Shown here in pieces: positions 1 through 8,953 of a DNA stretch of 16,174 nucleotides (its first letter is position 1; each line of letters starts with the position of its first letter). This DNA comes from Clostridia bacterium. GTDB lineage: Bacteria > Bacillota > Clostridia > Oscillospirales > Oscillospiraceae. Below the pieces are notes generated by a model. It was not told where the DNA came from and did not search any database. It saw only the letters and a list, made by a program, of their open reading frames with translations. The translations under genes were made by a program, and so were the position numbers. The DNA lies in the NCBI GenBank assembly GCA_003245395.1, contig QKDF01000241.1:1-16174 (forward strand). Reading direction: 5' to 3'.

Positions 1-1
1 G

Positions 2-1792
2 GTGCTGGCCCACAACAAGACGCTGGCAGCCCAGCTGTGCGAGGAATTCAGGGAATTCTTCCCCAACAATGCGGTGGAGTATTTTGTCTCCTACTACGAT
101 TACTATCAGCCCGAGGCGTATATCCCCCACACGGACACGTATATCGCCAAGGACGCTGCCACCAACGACGAGATCGACCGGCTGCGATTGTCCGCCACCT
201 GCGCCCTGCTGGAGCGGCGGGACGTCATTGTGGTATCCTCCGTCTCCTGTATCTACGGTCTGGGCGAGCCGGAAGACTTTGCCCGTCTGATGATTTCCCT
301 GCGGACAGGGACGGAGCTGAACCGGGATGAGCTGCTGCGCCGTCTGGTGGAGGACCGCTATGAGCGCAACGACATCGCCTTCGAGCGGAATATGTTCCGG
401 GTGCGGGGAGACACGGTGGAGATCTATCCGGCTTACTATAAGGATAAGGCGATCCGGGTGGAGTTTTTCGGTGACGAGATTGACCGCATCACGGAGTTTA
501 ACCCAATCACAGGCGCCGCCAACCGCTTGCTGGAGCACGCGGTGATTTATCCCGCCAGCCACTATGTCACCACGAAGGACAAGATGGACCGGGCCATCGG
601 GGAGATCCAACTGGAGTTGGAGGAGCAGGTCAAATGCTTCACCGAGCAGAACAAGCTGGTGGAGGCCCAGCGCGTTCGTCAGCGCACGGAGTATGATATC
701 GAAATGATGCGGGAGTTGGGCTACTGCACCGGCATCGAGAATTACTCCCGAGTGATTTCCGGGCGGCCTGTGGGCTCGGCGCCCATGACGCTGCTGGACT
801 TTTTCCCCGACGACTTTTTGCTGTTTGTGGACGAGTCCCATGTGACGCTGCCCCAGGTCCGGGCCATGTACAACGGCGACCGTGCCCGCAAGCAGAGCCT
901 GGTGGATTACGGCTTCCGACTGCCCTGTGCCTTTGACAACCGTCCTCTGAAATTTGAGGAGTTCGAGGGCCGCGTCAATCAGGCTGTCTTCGTCTCCGCC
1001 ACCCCGGGGCCTTACGAGCGGGAGCGGGCAGGGCAGATCGTGGAGCAGGTCATCCGCCCCACAGGCCTTTTGGACCCGGTGGTAGAGGTTCGTCCGGTGG
1101 AGGGACAGATCGACGACCTGATTACGGAGATCAATACCCGCACGGAGAAAAAGGAGCGGGTGCTGGTGACCACCCTCACCAAGAAAATGGCGGAGGACCT
1201 GACGGAGTATTTCAAAAATACCGGCATCCGGGTGCGGTATATGCACTCCGACGTGGAGACCATCGAACGGATGGAGATCATCCGCGGCCTGCGCCTTGGC
1301 GAGTTCGACGTTCTGGTCGGCATCAACCTGCTGCGGGAGGGCTTGGATTTGCCGGAGGTGTCGTTGGTGGCGGTGCTGGACGCGGACAAAGAGGGCTTTT
1401 TGCGCAGTGAAACGTCCTTGATTCAGACCATCGGACGCGCGGCGCGAAACGCGGAAGGTCTGGTCATTCTTTACGCTGATAAAATCACGCCCTCCATGCG
1501 GGCCGCCATGGACGAGACGGAGCGCCGCCGCAAGCTGCAGGATGCGTTCAACAAAGAACATGGCATCGTGCCGAAAACGATTATCAAAGCAGTCCGGGAC
1601 AGCCTGGAGATCTCCCGCCCGGCGGAGGAGACCGAGGGCAAGAAGCGGCGCAAGGTGAAGCTGACCGATCAGGAGCGTGCGGCGGAAATTGCCAAGCTGG
1701 AAAAGGAAATGAAAGAGGCCAGTAAAATGCTGGAGTTCGAGTACGCGGCGATTCTGCGGGATCGGATCATAGAGCTGCGCGGCGGAAAGTAA
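2..1792 (+). CDS. uvrB: UvrABC system protein B, 5' end outside the window
   Basis: DNA damage-verifying subunit of nucleotide excision repair; UvrA loads it and it then recruits the nuclease UvrC. 596 residues are visible. The first visible residues ([12 protein letters not shown]) match a point about 75-80 residues into the family, so the start and the Walker A loop lie upstream of the window; this is an edge cut, not a broken gene. Counting from base 2, visible features are the tyrosine-rich beta-hairpin region [10 protein letters not shown] near residues 31-40, helicase motif II DESH at 277-280, motif III SATP at 332-335, motif VI GRAARN at 478-483, and a C-terminal UVR coiled coil over about the last 43 residues that contacts UvrC. 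The reading frame is intact to TAA at 1790-1792. In many Bacillota uvrA follows directly; here four genes lie between. Confidence 0.98.
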   Translation: MLAHNKTLAAQLCEEFREFFPNNAVEYFVSYYDYYQPEAYIPHTDTYIAKDAATNDEIDRLRLSATCALLERRDVIVVSSVSCIYGLGEPEDFARLMISLRTGTELNRDELLRRLVEDRYERNDIAFERNMFRVRGDTVEIYPAYYKDKAIRVEFFGDEIDRITEFNPITGAANRLLEHAVIYPASHYVTTKDKMDRAIGEIQLELEEQVKCFTEQNKLVEAQRVRQRTEYDIEMMRELGYCTGIENYSRVISGRPVGSAPMTLLDFFPDDFLLFVDESHVTLPQVRAMYNGDRARKQSLVDYGFRLPCAFDNRPLKFEEFEGRVNQAVFVSATPGPYERERAGQIVEQVIRPTGLLDPVVEVRPVEGQIDDLITEINTRTEKKERVLVTTLTKKMAEDLTEYFKNTGIRVRYMHSDVETIERMEIIRGLRLGEFDVLVGINLLREGLDLPEVSLVAVLDADKEGFLRSETSLIQTIGRAARNAEGLVILYADKITPSMRAAMDETERRRKLQDAFNKEHGIVPKTIIKAVRDSLEISRPAEETEGKKRRKVKLTDQERAAEIAKLEKEMKEASKMLEFEYAAILRDRIIELRGGK

Positions 1793-1806
1793 GCCGCGCT
1801 CGGCTT
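1791..1806 (+). terminator. short hairpin at the uvrB stop, possible weak terminator
   Basis: A perfect 6-bp stem, AAGCCG-CGCT-CGGCTT, begins within the uvrB stop codon and is followed by a pyrimidine-rich run (CTTCCTTCC). The stem is short and the tail is not a clean U-tract, so it may only pause or attenuate transcription from uvrB into the next genes. Confidence 0.25.
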
Positions 1807-1852
1807 CTTCCTTCCTGCGCGGTGCGGTTCCCCGCTGTGTTCCGGTTGCTTA

Positions 1853-1877
1853 TTGGATTGTTGCCGCACAAATCCAA
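1853..1877. repeat. 7-bp inverted repeat in the MBOAT gene leader
   Basis: Perfect arms TTGGATT (1853-1859) and AATCCAA (1871-1877) are separated by 11 bp, in the 118-bp gap between uvrB and the MBOAT gene. The size and spacing would suit either a dimeric regulator site or a leader hairpin. I could not place a convincing promoter around it, so its role is unknown. Confidence 0.4.
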
Positions 1878-1910
1878 AGCGGAAAACAGACAGAAAGAGA
1901 GAACGACGAC

Positions 1911-3332
1911 ATGGTTTTCAGCAGCATGATTTTCCTGTTCGCCTTCCTGCCGGCGCTGCTGGTGTGCTATTTTCTGCTGCCCGGGCGGCTGCGGAGTGTG
2001 CGAAACGGCGTGCTTTTGGTGTTCAGCCTGGCGTTTTACGCCTGGGGCGGGCCAAAGCTGCTGTGGCTGATGCTGGCCTCCATAGCCGTCAACTACTGCG
2101 GCGGCCTGCTCTGCGCTCCGGGGAGAACGCACCGCAAACTGGCTGTTGGGGCCGTGGTGGTGGCGAACCTGTTGCTGCTGGGCTATTTCAAATATACAAA
2201 CTTCCTGTTTGAAAATCTTCAGTTTCTGGGCTTGCCTGTGACAGTACCCGGCGTGGTGCTGCCCATCGGAATTTCCTTTTTCACCTTTCAGGGCATGAGC
2301 TATGTGCTGGACGTGTATCGGGGCGATGCCCAGCGGGAGAAGAACCCCCTGCGGGTGGCGCTGTATGTGGCGCTGTTCCCCCAGCTGGTGGCGGGGCCCA
2401 TTGTCCGCTATACGACCGTGGCGGGTGAGATTCGCAGCCGGAATGAGAGCATTTCGGAAGCAGGAGCGGGCGCCGTGCGGTTTTGCTTCGGTCTGGCGAA
2501 GAAGATGCTGCTGGCCAACGCGCTGGGCCAGATTGCCGATGCCGCTTTTTCTGCCGGCAGCCTACTGACCACCTCTATGGCCTGGCTGGGGGCGCTGGCC
2601 TATACCGGTCAGATTTATTTCGACTTCTCCGGCTATTCCGACATGGCCATCGGCCTGGGCCGGATTTTTGGGTTTCACTTTCTGGAGAACTTCAATTATC
2701 CCTATGTGTCCCGCTCGGCCACGGAGTTCTGGCGGCGCTGGCACATCTCCCTGTCCACCTGGTTCCGGGACTATGTATACATCCCCCTTGGCGGCAGCCG
2801 GTGCAGCCGATGGAAGCAGGTACGCAACATCCTGATTGTTTGGATGCTCACCGGTATGTGGCATGGTGCGGCCTGGAATTTCATCCTGTGGGGCCTTTAC
2901 TACGCATTGCTGCTGCTGGGAGAGCGGTATGTCTGGGGCGAATTCATGGAGCGTTTGCCTGCGCCGATACGGCACCTGTACGCCATGACGGCGGTGGTGC
3001 TGGGCTGGGTGCTGTTCCGGGCGGAGAGCCTGGGAACGGTGGGAACCATGGCGGCGGCGCTGTTCGGCGCGGCTCCGGGCGGTCTGTGGAGCGGGGAGAC
3101 GGTCTACTACCTCTCCGAGTTCCGATGGGAACTGCTCGTGGCGATTCCCGCCGCCCTGCCGATGAAAATCTGGCTGGAGAATGTGCTGAAACGGCGGACA
3201 GCGAATGGCAGTACCGCCGCGTCGGCTGCACTGGTGCTGCTGCCTCGGGCGCTGGCCTTGGGCCTGTTTGCCCTGTCGTTTTTGCAGCTGCTCAGCTCGT
3301 CGTTTAACCCATTCATCTACTTTCGGTTTTAA
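1911..3332 (+). CDS. MBOAT-family O-acyltransferase, AlgI/PatA-like
   Basis: Polytopic membrane protein of 473 residues, predicted to move an acyl group, usually acetyl, across the membrane onto an extracellular glycan. The N-terminus (FLFAFLPALLVCYFLLPGRL) is typical of AlgI-type proteins, and hydrophobic segments continue to the C-terminus. Family hallmarks are visible: NYPYVSRSATEFWRRWHISL with His278, followed by WFRDYVYIPLGGSR, and the invariant active-site His318 in GMWHGAAWNF. Length is normal for AlgI relatives (about 460-520). The start at 1911 is the first Met of the hydrophobic N-terminus; the ribosome binding site is weak (AGAGAGAA region). The next gene encodes a DHHW protein 12 bp downstream, the same pairing as AlgI with AlgJ/AlgX. 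DltB is a relative, but no dltA, dltC or dltD is nearby, so an AlgI-like role is preferred. The acceptor polymer is not known. Confidence 0.93.
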   Translation: MVFSSMIFLFAFLPALLVCYFLLPGRLRSVRNGVLLVFSLAFYAWGGPKLLWLMLASIAVNYCGGLLCAPGRTHRKLAVGAVVVANLLLLGYFKYTNFLFENLQFLGLPVTVPGVVLPIGISFFTFQGMSYVLDVYRGDAQREKNPLRVALYVALFPQLVAGPIVRYTTVAGEIRSRNESISEAGAGAVRFCFGLAKKMLLANALGQIADAAFSAGSLLTTSMAWLGALAYTGQIYFDFSGYSDMAIGLGRIFGFHFLENFNYPYVSRSATEFWRRWHISLSTWFRDYVYIPLGGSRCSRWKQVRNILIVWMLTGMWHGAAWNFILWGLYYALLLLGERYVWGEFMERLPAPIRHLYAMTAVVLGWVLFRAESLGTVGTMAAALFGAAPGGLWSGETVYYLSEFRWELLVAIPAALPMKIWLENVLKRRTANGSTAASAALVLLPRALALGLFALSFLQLLSSSFNPFIYFRF

Positions 3333-3344
3333 GGAGGCGGCAGG

Positions 3345-4538
3345 ATGAAAAAACTCGCGGACATCGGTTTTCTCCTGTGCCTTGGCGCGGTGTTGCTGGC
3401 CATTCCCATCCGGACGCTGACGCATTCGGCCAAGAATACTGTCACCTACTATGAAAATCGCACGCTGGCGGCCGTTCCCACCTGCACGGAGGAGAACTTC
3501 TGGAGCGGTGACTATTTTTCGGACTGGGAGACATGGTACTCCGACCATGTGCCGGGACGCACCACCCTGCTGACCCGGAGCACGGCGATCCAGATGGACG
3601 TGCTCAAGCGTCCCGTAGTCAACGGAGTGATTGCGGACGCGGATGTGCTGCTGCCGTTTCAGGGGTATAAGACCTGGGATGTGAGCACTTACAAGAAGAA
3701 GGCCGCACCTGTCGCCGATGGCTTTGCCGCACTGGCGGAGGACATTCAGAGCTACGGCGGGCAGTTCTGGTTTGTGGGGATGCCGGAACAGAGCAACTAT
3801 TTCTGGGACAAATATCCTGACGGGATGGACTCCCGCCGATGGAATGCCCTCGCGGCGGACGAGACATTCTATCAGGCGCTGGGCGAACGGGATGTCAACT
3901 GGCTGGACATGGGAGCGGTTTACGCTGCTCAGGGCCGTCCGTCGGATTACTACTCCTCGGTGGACCATCATTTTACCTACTACGGCGCATTTGCCGCCTA
4001 TCAGGCGATTTTGGACAGGATCAACACGGATTCCGGGCTGAATCTGCCTATATTGGGGAAAAATGATCTGGACTTTCAGACGCTGCCCAACCCATATCTC
4101 GGCTCCCGAAGCCGCAAGCTTTACAACCTCTGGCCAAATGACGAACATGCGGTGCTGGGAATTTTGAAGAACCCCATCCCATTCACCCGGACGGACAACG
4201 GGACGCAGGTGAGCCCTTCCGTGTACGTCATCCCGGAGAACGATACCCGTCTGACCACCTACGACCTGTACATGGGCGGCGACAAGGCGGAGACCATTAT
4301 CCAAACCAACCGGCCTGACCTGCCGGATGCCCTGATCTTTGGCGACTCGTTTACCAACGCGCTGGAGACCATGTTTTATACCTCCTTTGACGAGACCCGC
4401 AGCCTGGACCTGCGGCACTATACGGAAAAGTCCCTGAGGGAGTATCTGGAGACGTACCACCCGCAGGTGGTCATCTGTGTCTGCAACGACACCTTCTTCT
4501 ATACGAATACGGGAAATATGAACGTCTGGGATCGCTGA
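3345..4538 (+). CDS. DHHW-family protein, AlgJ/AlgX-like extracytoplasmic partner of the MBOAT
   Basis: Protein of 397 residues, resembling the extracytoplasmic partners that complete acetyl transfer to glycans. It begins with a Lys-rich N-terminus and one hydrophobic segment (about residues 5-25) with no clear cleavage site, so it is probably membrane-anchored with the rest outside the cell. The block YYENRTLAAVP near residues 35-46, followed by a DYFSDWETWYSDHVPGR stretch, is characteristic of the family. The signature Asp-His pair is DHHF at 207-210, with Phe in place of the Trp that names the family. GDSF at 333-336 supplies a likely nucleophile Ser335. Together these could form an SGNH-like Ser-His-Asp site, as described for AlgJ and AlgX. 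The start is fixed by AAGGAGG at 3332-3338, which overlaps the stop of the MBOAT gene, so the pair is probably co-translated. Confidence 0.85.
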   Translation: MKKLADIGFLLCLGAVLLAIPIRTLTHSAKNTVTYYENRTLAAVPTCTEENFWSGDYFSDWETWYSDHVPGRTTLLTRSTAIQMDVLKRPVVNGVIADADVLLPFQGYKTWDVSTYKKKAAPVADGFAALAEDIQSYGGQFWFVGMPEQSNYFWDKYPDGMDSRRWNALAADETFYQALGERDVNWLDMGAVYAAQGRPSDYYSSVDHHFTYYGAFAAYQAILDRINTDSGLNLPILGKNDLDFQTLPNPYLGSRSRKLYNLWPNDEHAVLGILKNPIPFTRTDNGTQVSPSVYVIPENDTRLTTYDLYMGGDKAETIIQTNRPDLPDALIFGDSFTNALETMFYTSFDETRSLDLRHYTEKSLREYLETYHPQVVICVCNDTFFYTNTGNMNVWDR

Positions 4539-4560
4539 GACCGGATGGAAGGGAAATAGG

Positions 4561-5505
4561 ATGGAAAGCACGGATCAGCCGCAGTGTACAGCTCCGGCAG
4601 ATAGAGAAATCATGCCGGAGAAAGAGAGCGCTCCGCCGCCTGTCCGGCGGGAGTATCGGGCCTACGCCTGTATTCTGGCGGCGGCCGCGCTGTGGGGCAT
4701 GATCGGGCTGTGGAATCGGAGGCTGATGGCCGGAGGCTTTTCTCCGCAGACCATCGTGACCGTGCGAAACACCGGCGGGCTGGCACTTCTGGCCGCCGTG
4801 TTTGCCGTCCGGGATCGCAGCGTATTCCATGTAAAGCGGGAACACTTGAAATACTTCTTCGGCACCGGCGTGGTCAGCGTGCTGCTGTTTACCCTGTGCT
4901 ATTTCACCTGCCAGAAGCTGTGCTCTCTGGCGGTGGCGTCCACGCTGCTTTACACGGCCCCGGCCATTGTGGTGGTGCTCTCTGCTTTGCTGTGGAAAGA
5001 GCCAATTACGAAAAAAAAGCTGATCGCTTTGGCATTGACCCTGGCGGGCTGTGCACTGGTGACGGGAATTTTTTCCGGGGGCCAGAGCGTGACCCTGACC
5101 GGCGTGCTGCTGGGGCTGGGAGCCGGATTCTTCTATGCGCTGTACAGCATCTTCGGACGATATGCCCTGCGGTACTACAGCTCCATGACCGTGACGGTGT
5201 GGACATTTGTGTTCGCGGGGGCCGGGGCGTTGTTTTTCATTCGCCCTGCCGAGCTTATGACCGCAGCCCGGCAGCCAGAGATGTGGCTGCTGGCGCTGGG
5301 CCTGGTGGTGTGTTCCACCGTGGCGCCGTATCTTTTGTATACCGCAGGGCTGTCCCGGGTGGAGTCCGGCAAGGCGTCCATCATGGCCAGCCTGGAGCCG
5401 GTGGTGGCATCGCTGCTGGGGACGGTGGTGTTTCTGGAGCCGATGTCCGGACTGACTGCCGCCGGTATTGCCTGCGTGCTGGCCGGCGTGTTTATTTTGA
5501 GGTGA
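4561..5505 (+). CDS. EamA/DMT-superfamily transporter
   Basis: Predicted inner-membrane permease of 314 residues with two EamA repeats of about five membrane helices each. The first repeat runs from YACILAAAALWGMIGLWNRR (near residue 32) to the segment ending in the charged KEPITKKKL; the second starts at LTGVLLGLGAGFFYALYSIF. The conserved end-of-repeat pattern, Leu-Glu-Pro within a hydrophobic helix (SLEPVVASLLGTVVFLEP), is present near the C-terminus. The first roughly 30 residues are polar and Pro/Glu-rich, probably cytoplasmic; an internal Met at 4612 is an alternative start. Relatives export amino acids, nucleosides or other metabolites, but the substrate cannot be read from sequence. 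It lies 22 bp after the DHHW gene and 4 bp before the YbaK gene, so it is probably in the same transcript. Confidence 0.93.
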   Translation: MESTDQPQCTAPADREIMPEKESAPPPVRREYRAYACILAAAALWGMIGLWNRRLMAGGFSPQTIVTVRNTGGLALLAAVFAVRDRSVFHVKREHLKYFFGTGVVSVLLFTLCYFTCQKLCSLAVASTLLYTAPAIVVVLSALLWKEPITKKKLIALALTLAGCALVTGIFSGGQSVTLTGVLLGLGAGFFYALYSIFGRYALRYYSSMTVTVWTFVFAGAGALFFIRPAELMTAARQPEMWLLALGLVVCSTVAPYLLYTAGLSRVESGKASIMASLEPVVASLLGTVVFLEPMSGLTAAGIACVLAGVFILR

Positions 5506-5509
5506 TTCC

Positions 5510-6013
5510 ATGAAAGAAAAACAGGAAAAGACCAATGTGATGCGAATTCTGGATCAGAAGAAGGTTCCCTATACCCCCCACTTTTATGCCGAGAGCGGCG
5601 GACCCGAGGGCGATCGGGAATACGGCCTGCATGTAGCGCAGTCGCTGGGGCAGGACGTGTCCTGCGTCTTCAAGACGCTGGTGAGCCGGGGCGCGTCAAA
5701 AAACTATTACGTATTCGAAGTGCCTGTGGCGGAAAATCTGGATTTGAAAAAGGCGGCGAAGGCGGTCGGCGAGAAGTCCATCGAGCTTTTGCACGTCTCG
5801 GAGATCAACGCCGTCACCGGCTATATCCGGGGTGGCTGCAGCCCCATCGGTATGAAAAAGCAGTTTCCAACCGTATTCCATGAATCTGCACTCTCATTTC
5901 CCACAATTTTTATCTCCGGTGGGAAGATCGGTGCTCAGGTGGAGGCCGCTCCAGACGATTTAATGAAGCTGATCCGGAGCACCACGGCAGACATCATCAC
6001 CGACGCGGAGTAA
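5510..6013 (+). CDS. ybaK: YbaK/EbsC-type aminoacyl-tRNA deacylase, probable Cys-tRNA(Pro) deacylase
   Basis: Free-standing editing domain of 167 residues that in characterised relatives hydrolyses Cys-tRNA(Pro) made in error by prolyl-tRNA synthetase, a cytoplasmic proofreading step. The family pattern is clear: [18 protein letters not shown] at the N-terminus, the catalytic-type Lys55 in VFKTLVSRG, and the block [19 protein letters not shown] followed by ISGGKIGAQ near the C-terminus. Length is usual (about 155-165). The ribosome binding site GAGGTGA overlaps the stop of the EamA gene, so the two are probably translationally coupled. The name ebsC is used for some Gram-positive members. Substrate specificity among YbaK, ProX and related editing domains is inferred from similarity only. 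Confidence 0.92.
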   Translation: MKEKQEKTNVMRILDQKKVPYTPHFYAESGGPEGDREYGLHVAQSLGQDVSCVFKTLVSRGASKNYYVFEVPVAENLDLKKAAKAVGEKSIELLHVSEINAVTGYIRGGCSPIGMKKQFPTVFHESALSFPTIFISGGKIGAQVEAAPDDLMKLIRSTTADIITDAE

Positions 6014-6047
6014 ATCGCAGGCATACTGTGTTTCAAAGGAGTTTTAC

Positions 6048-8876
6048 ATGCAAGACAAAATCGTAGTCAAAGGCGCCCGGGAAAATAACCTGAAAAATAT
6101 CGATGTGGTCATCCCCCGGGACAAGCTGGTGGTGCTGACGGGACTGTCCGGCTCCGGCAAATCCAGTCTGGCCTTTGACACCATCTATGCCGAGGGACAG
6201 CGGCGCTATGTGGAAAGCCTGTCCTCCTATGCCCGGATGTTCCTGGGGCAGATGGACAAGCCCGACGTGGACTATATCGACGGACTGTCCCCGGCCATCT
6301 CCATCGACCAGAAAACCACCTCTAAAAACCCCCGGTCCACAGTGGGTACCGTGACGGAGATTTACGACTATCTGCGCCTTTTGTGGGCCCGGGCGGGCAC
6401 GCCCCACTGCCCCAAGTGCGGAAAGGAAATCCGCCAGCAGACCATCGACCAGATCATCGATCAGGTGATGGTTCTGCCGGAGGGTACCCGCATTCAGGTG
6501 ATGGCGCCCGTGGTTCGTGCACGGAAGGGCGAGTATGCCAAGGTATTCGAGGATGCCCGGCGCTCCGGCTATGTCCGCGCGCGGGTGGATGGCAGCCAGT
6601 ACGAGCTGGATGAAGAGATCAAGCTGGAGAAAAACAAAAAGCACACCATCGAGATCATCGTGGACCGCCTGATCGTTCGCCCCGACGTGCGCCAGCGGCT
6701 GACGGATTCCGTGGAAACGGCCTCGGGTCTGGCCGGGGGCCTCGTGATCGTCAATCTGGTGCGGGAGGAGCAGGATTTGCTCTTCTCCCAGAACTACGCC
6801 TGTGAGGACTGCGGCATTTCCATCGAGGAGCTGGCACCCCGGATGTTCTCCTTCAACAATCCCTACGGTGCCTGCCCCACCTGTTCTGGCCTGGGCAGCC
6901 AGCTGAAGGTAGACCCGGCGCTGATTGTGCCGGACGAGAGCCTCTCCATTCTGGAGGGAGCGATCCAGGCCTCCGGCTGGAATAACATTCGCGGCGACGG
7001 CATCTCCCGGATGTACTTTGACGCTCTGTCCAAAAAATATCGCTTTTCTTTAACAGAGCCGTTTTCCACCCTCTCCGACGAAGTGAAGCAGATCATCTTT
7101 TACGGCACAGGAGACGAGAAGCTGGAGCTGCACTACGACCAGCCAAGGGGCAAGGGCGTGCTGTACCAGCCCTTCGAGGGCATCTGCAACAACCTGGAGC
7201 GGCGGTATCTGGAGACACAGAGCGATTCGGTCAAGCGGGAGCTGGAGGAATACATGGCCCAGCAGCCCTGCCCGGACTGCCATGGCAAGCGGCTGCGGAA
7301 AGAGGCGCTGGCCGTCACTGTGGGAGATAAAAACATCAATGCTTTTACCGAACTGTCGGTGGTGGATGCGCTGTCCTGGATGGAAACCCTGACACTGACG
7401 GAACAGCAGATGCTCATTGCAGACCGGATTTTGAAGGAAATCCGCGCCCGGCTGGGGTTCTTGCAGTCCGTGGGCCTGGGATATCTGACGCTTTCCCGCT
7501 CCGCCGGGACGCTCTCCGGCGGCGAGAGCCAGCGAATTCGTCTGGCGACGCAGATTGGGTCGTCGCTGATGGGGGTGCTGTATATTCTGGACGAGCCGTC
7601 CATCGGACTGCACCAGCGGGACAACGACAAGCTGCTGGCTACGCTCAAACGTCTGCGGGATCTGGGCAACACCCTGCTGGTGGTGGAACACGACGAGGAT
7701 ACCATGCGGGAGGCGGATTACCTCATTGACGTGGGCCCCGGCGCGGGTGTCCACGGCGGGCAGATTGTGGCAGCCGGCACGCCGGAGGAGGTCATGGCCA
7801 ACCCCAACTCCTTGACAGGGCAATACCTCTCCGGCAAGCGGAGAATCGATGTGCCGAAGGAACGCCGCAAGGGCAACGGTCATGCGCTGAAGGTGATCGG
7901 TGCGGCGGAGAACAACCTGCGCCATGTGGATGTGGAAATTCCCCTGGGGACGTTTACCTGCGTCACCGGCGTGTCCGGCTCGGGCAAGTCATCCCTGGTA
8001 AATGAAATTCTCTTCAAAAAGCTGGGCGCGGAGCTCAACCGCATGAAAACCCGCCCCGGCAAGTGCGACCGCATCGAGGGGTTGGAGTATCTGGACAAGG
8101 TCGTGGATATCGACCAGAGCCCCATCGGACGGACGCCGCGCTCCAACCCCGCCACCTACACCGGCGTGTTCAACGATATCCGAGATCTGTTTGCCGCCAC
8201 GCAGGAGGCTAAAAGCCGGGGCTATGGCCCGGGTCGATTCTCCTTTAACGTCCGGGGCGGACGGTGCGAGGCCTGCTCCGGCGACGGTCTGATTAAAATT
8301 GAGATGCACTTTCTGCCGGATATTTTCGTCCCCTGCGAGGTTTGCAAGGGCGCCCGGTACAACCGAGAGACGCTGGAGGTACGCTACAAGGGCAAGAATA
8401 TTGCTCAGGTATTGGACATGACGGTGGAGGAGGGCGCGGAATTTTTCTCCGCTATTCCAAGACTCCAGAAGAAACTGCAGACTCTGTGCGACGTGGGGTT
8501 GGGCTATGTAAAGCTGGGCCAGTCCTCCACGGAGCTCTCCGGCGGTGAGGCTCAACGGGTCAAGCTGGCCACAGAGCTCTCCAAGCAGGCCACCGGACGG
8601 ACCATCTATATTCTGGACGAACCCACTACCGGTCTGCACAGCGAGGATGTGCGCAAGCTGCTGGAGGTTTTGCAGCGATTGGCGGACGACGGCAATACCG
8701 TGCTGGTGATTGAGCATAATCTGGACGTCATCAAGTGCGCGGACTACCTCATTGATCTGGGACCCGAAGGCGGTGACGGCGGCGGTGAAATTGTCTGCAC
8801 CGGTACGCCCGAGGAAGTGGCACAGTGCAAAAAGAGCTATACGGGCCAGTATCTGAAAAAGGTACTGGAAAAGTGA
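6048..8876 (+). CDS. uvrA: UvrABC system protein A, excinuclease ATPase subunit
   Basis: Complete 942-residue damage-sensing ATPase that delivers UvrB to lesions. It has two ABC modules: Walker [10 protein letters not shown] at 32-40 and GVSGSGKSS at 641-649; signature motifs LSGGESQR from 489 and LSGGEAQR from 830; Walker B Asp515-Glu516 and Asp857-Glu858. Zinc-binding cysteines are in place: CPKC at 121-124, CEDC at 252-255 with CPTC at 276-279, and the C-terminal finger CEAC at 740-743 with CEVC at 763-766, which is needed for DNA binding. Length matches the family (about 940-950). The start is set by AAAGGAG 7 bp upstream of ATG 6048. Only 34 bp separate it from the YbaK gene, and I see no clear promoter or LexA-type box there, so it may be read from upstream. 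Confidence 0.99.
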   Translation: MQDKIVVKGARENNLKNIDVVIPRDKLVVLTGLSGSGKSSLAFDTIYAEGQRRYVESLSSYARMFLGQMDKPDVDYIDGLSPAISIDQKTTSKNPRSTVGTVTEIYDYLRLLWARAGTPHCPKCGKEIRQQTIDQIIDQVMVLPEGTRIQVMAPVVRARKGEYAKVFEDARRSGYVRARVDGSQYELDEEIKLEKNKKHTIEIIVDRLIVRPDVRQRLTDSVETASGLAGGLVIVNLVREEQDLLFSQNYACEDCGISIEELAPRMFSFNNPYGACPTCSGLGSQLKVDPALIVPDESLSILEGAIQASGWNNIRGDGISRMYFDALSKKYRFSLTEPFSTLSDEVKQIIFYGTGDEKLELHYDQPRGKGVLYQPFEGICNNLERRYLETQSDSVKRELEEYMAQQPCPDCHGKRLRKEALAVTVGDKNINAFTELSVVDALSWMETLTLTEQQMLIADRILKEIRARLGFLQSVGLGYLTLSRSAGTLSGGESQRIRLATQIGSSLMGVLYILDEPSIGLHQRDNDKLLATLKRLRDLGNTLLVVEHDEDTMREADYLIDVGPGAGVHGGQIVAAGTPEEVMANPNSLTGQYLSGKRRIDVPKERRKGNGHALKVIGAAENNLRHVDVEIPLGTFTCVTGVSGSGKSSLVNEILFKKLGAELNRMKTRPGKCDRIEGLEYLDKVVDIDQSPIGRTPRSNPATYTGVFNDIRDLFAATQEAKSRGYGPGRFSFNVRGGRCEACSGDGLIKIEMHFLPDIFVPCEVCKGARYNRETLEVRYKGKNIAQVLDMTVEEGAEFFSAIPRLQKKLQTLCDVGLGYVKLGQSSTELSGGEAQRVKLATELSKQATGRTIYILDEPTTGLHSEDVRKLLEVLQRLADDGNTVLVIEHNLDVIKCADYLIDLGPEGGDGGGEIVCTGTPEEVAQCKKSYTGQYLKKVLEK

Positions 8877-8887
8877 AGATAACATCA

Positions 8888-8917
8888 TTGATTTTTTTAC
8901 CGGGAAACCGGTACAAT
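8888..8917 (+). promoter_or_regulatory. probable promoter of the era operon, with a palindrome in its spacer
   Basis: A -35-like TTGATT (8888-8893) and a -10-like TACAAT (8912-8917) are 18 bp apart, which would start transcription near 8924, about 30 bases before era. The gap is locally AT-rich in an otherwise GC-rich region. A perfect palindrome, TACCGG-GAAA-CCGGTA (8898-8913), fills the spacer and overlaps the first two bases of the -10 box, a position where a repressor or spacer-bound activator could act. As RNA it would be a 6-bp stem with a GNRA-type loop, but no U-tract follows, so a uvrA terminator is less likely. Confidence 0.6.
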
Positions 8918-8953
8918 AAATAAAACTGCTCAAAAGAAAGTTGAGGATCACCT

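Noticed and set aside
2..60. Apparent N-terminal truncation of uvrB
   Set aside because: The frame is open to the first base, so this is simply the window edge.
2562..4571. 669-codon open frame on the minus strand, antisense to the MBOAT and DHHW genes
   Set aside because: It lies opposite two well-supported genes, has no family resemblance, is rich in Gln/Arg/His/Pro in the way of GC-rich antisense frames, and crosses a gene boundary.
4471..5535. 354-codon minus-strand frame opposite the EamA gene
   Set aside because: Low-complexity Gln/His/Gly-rich translation, as expected antisense to a Leu/Ala-rich membrane protein.
6014..6047. LexA/DinR (SOS) box before uvrA
   Set aside because: No GAAC-N4-GTTC-like dyad is visible in the gap; the uvrB promoter is outside the window and could still carry one.
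7050..8951. Two long minus-strand frames opposite uvrA (7050-7925 and 7989-8951)
   Set aside because: They are shadows of uvrA codon bias; the opposite strand carries the full conserved UvrA motifs and neither frame shows a domain.
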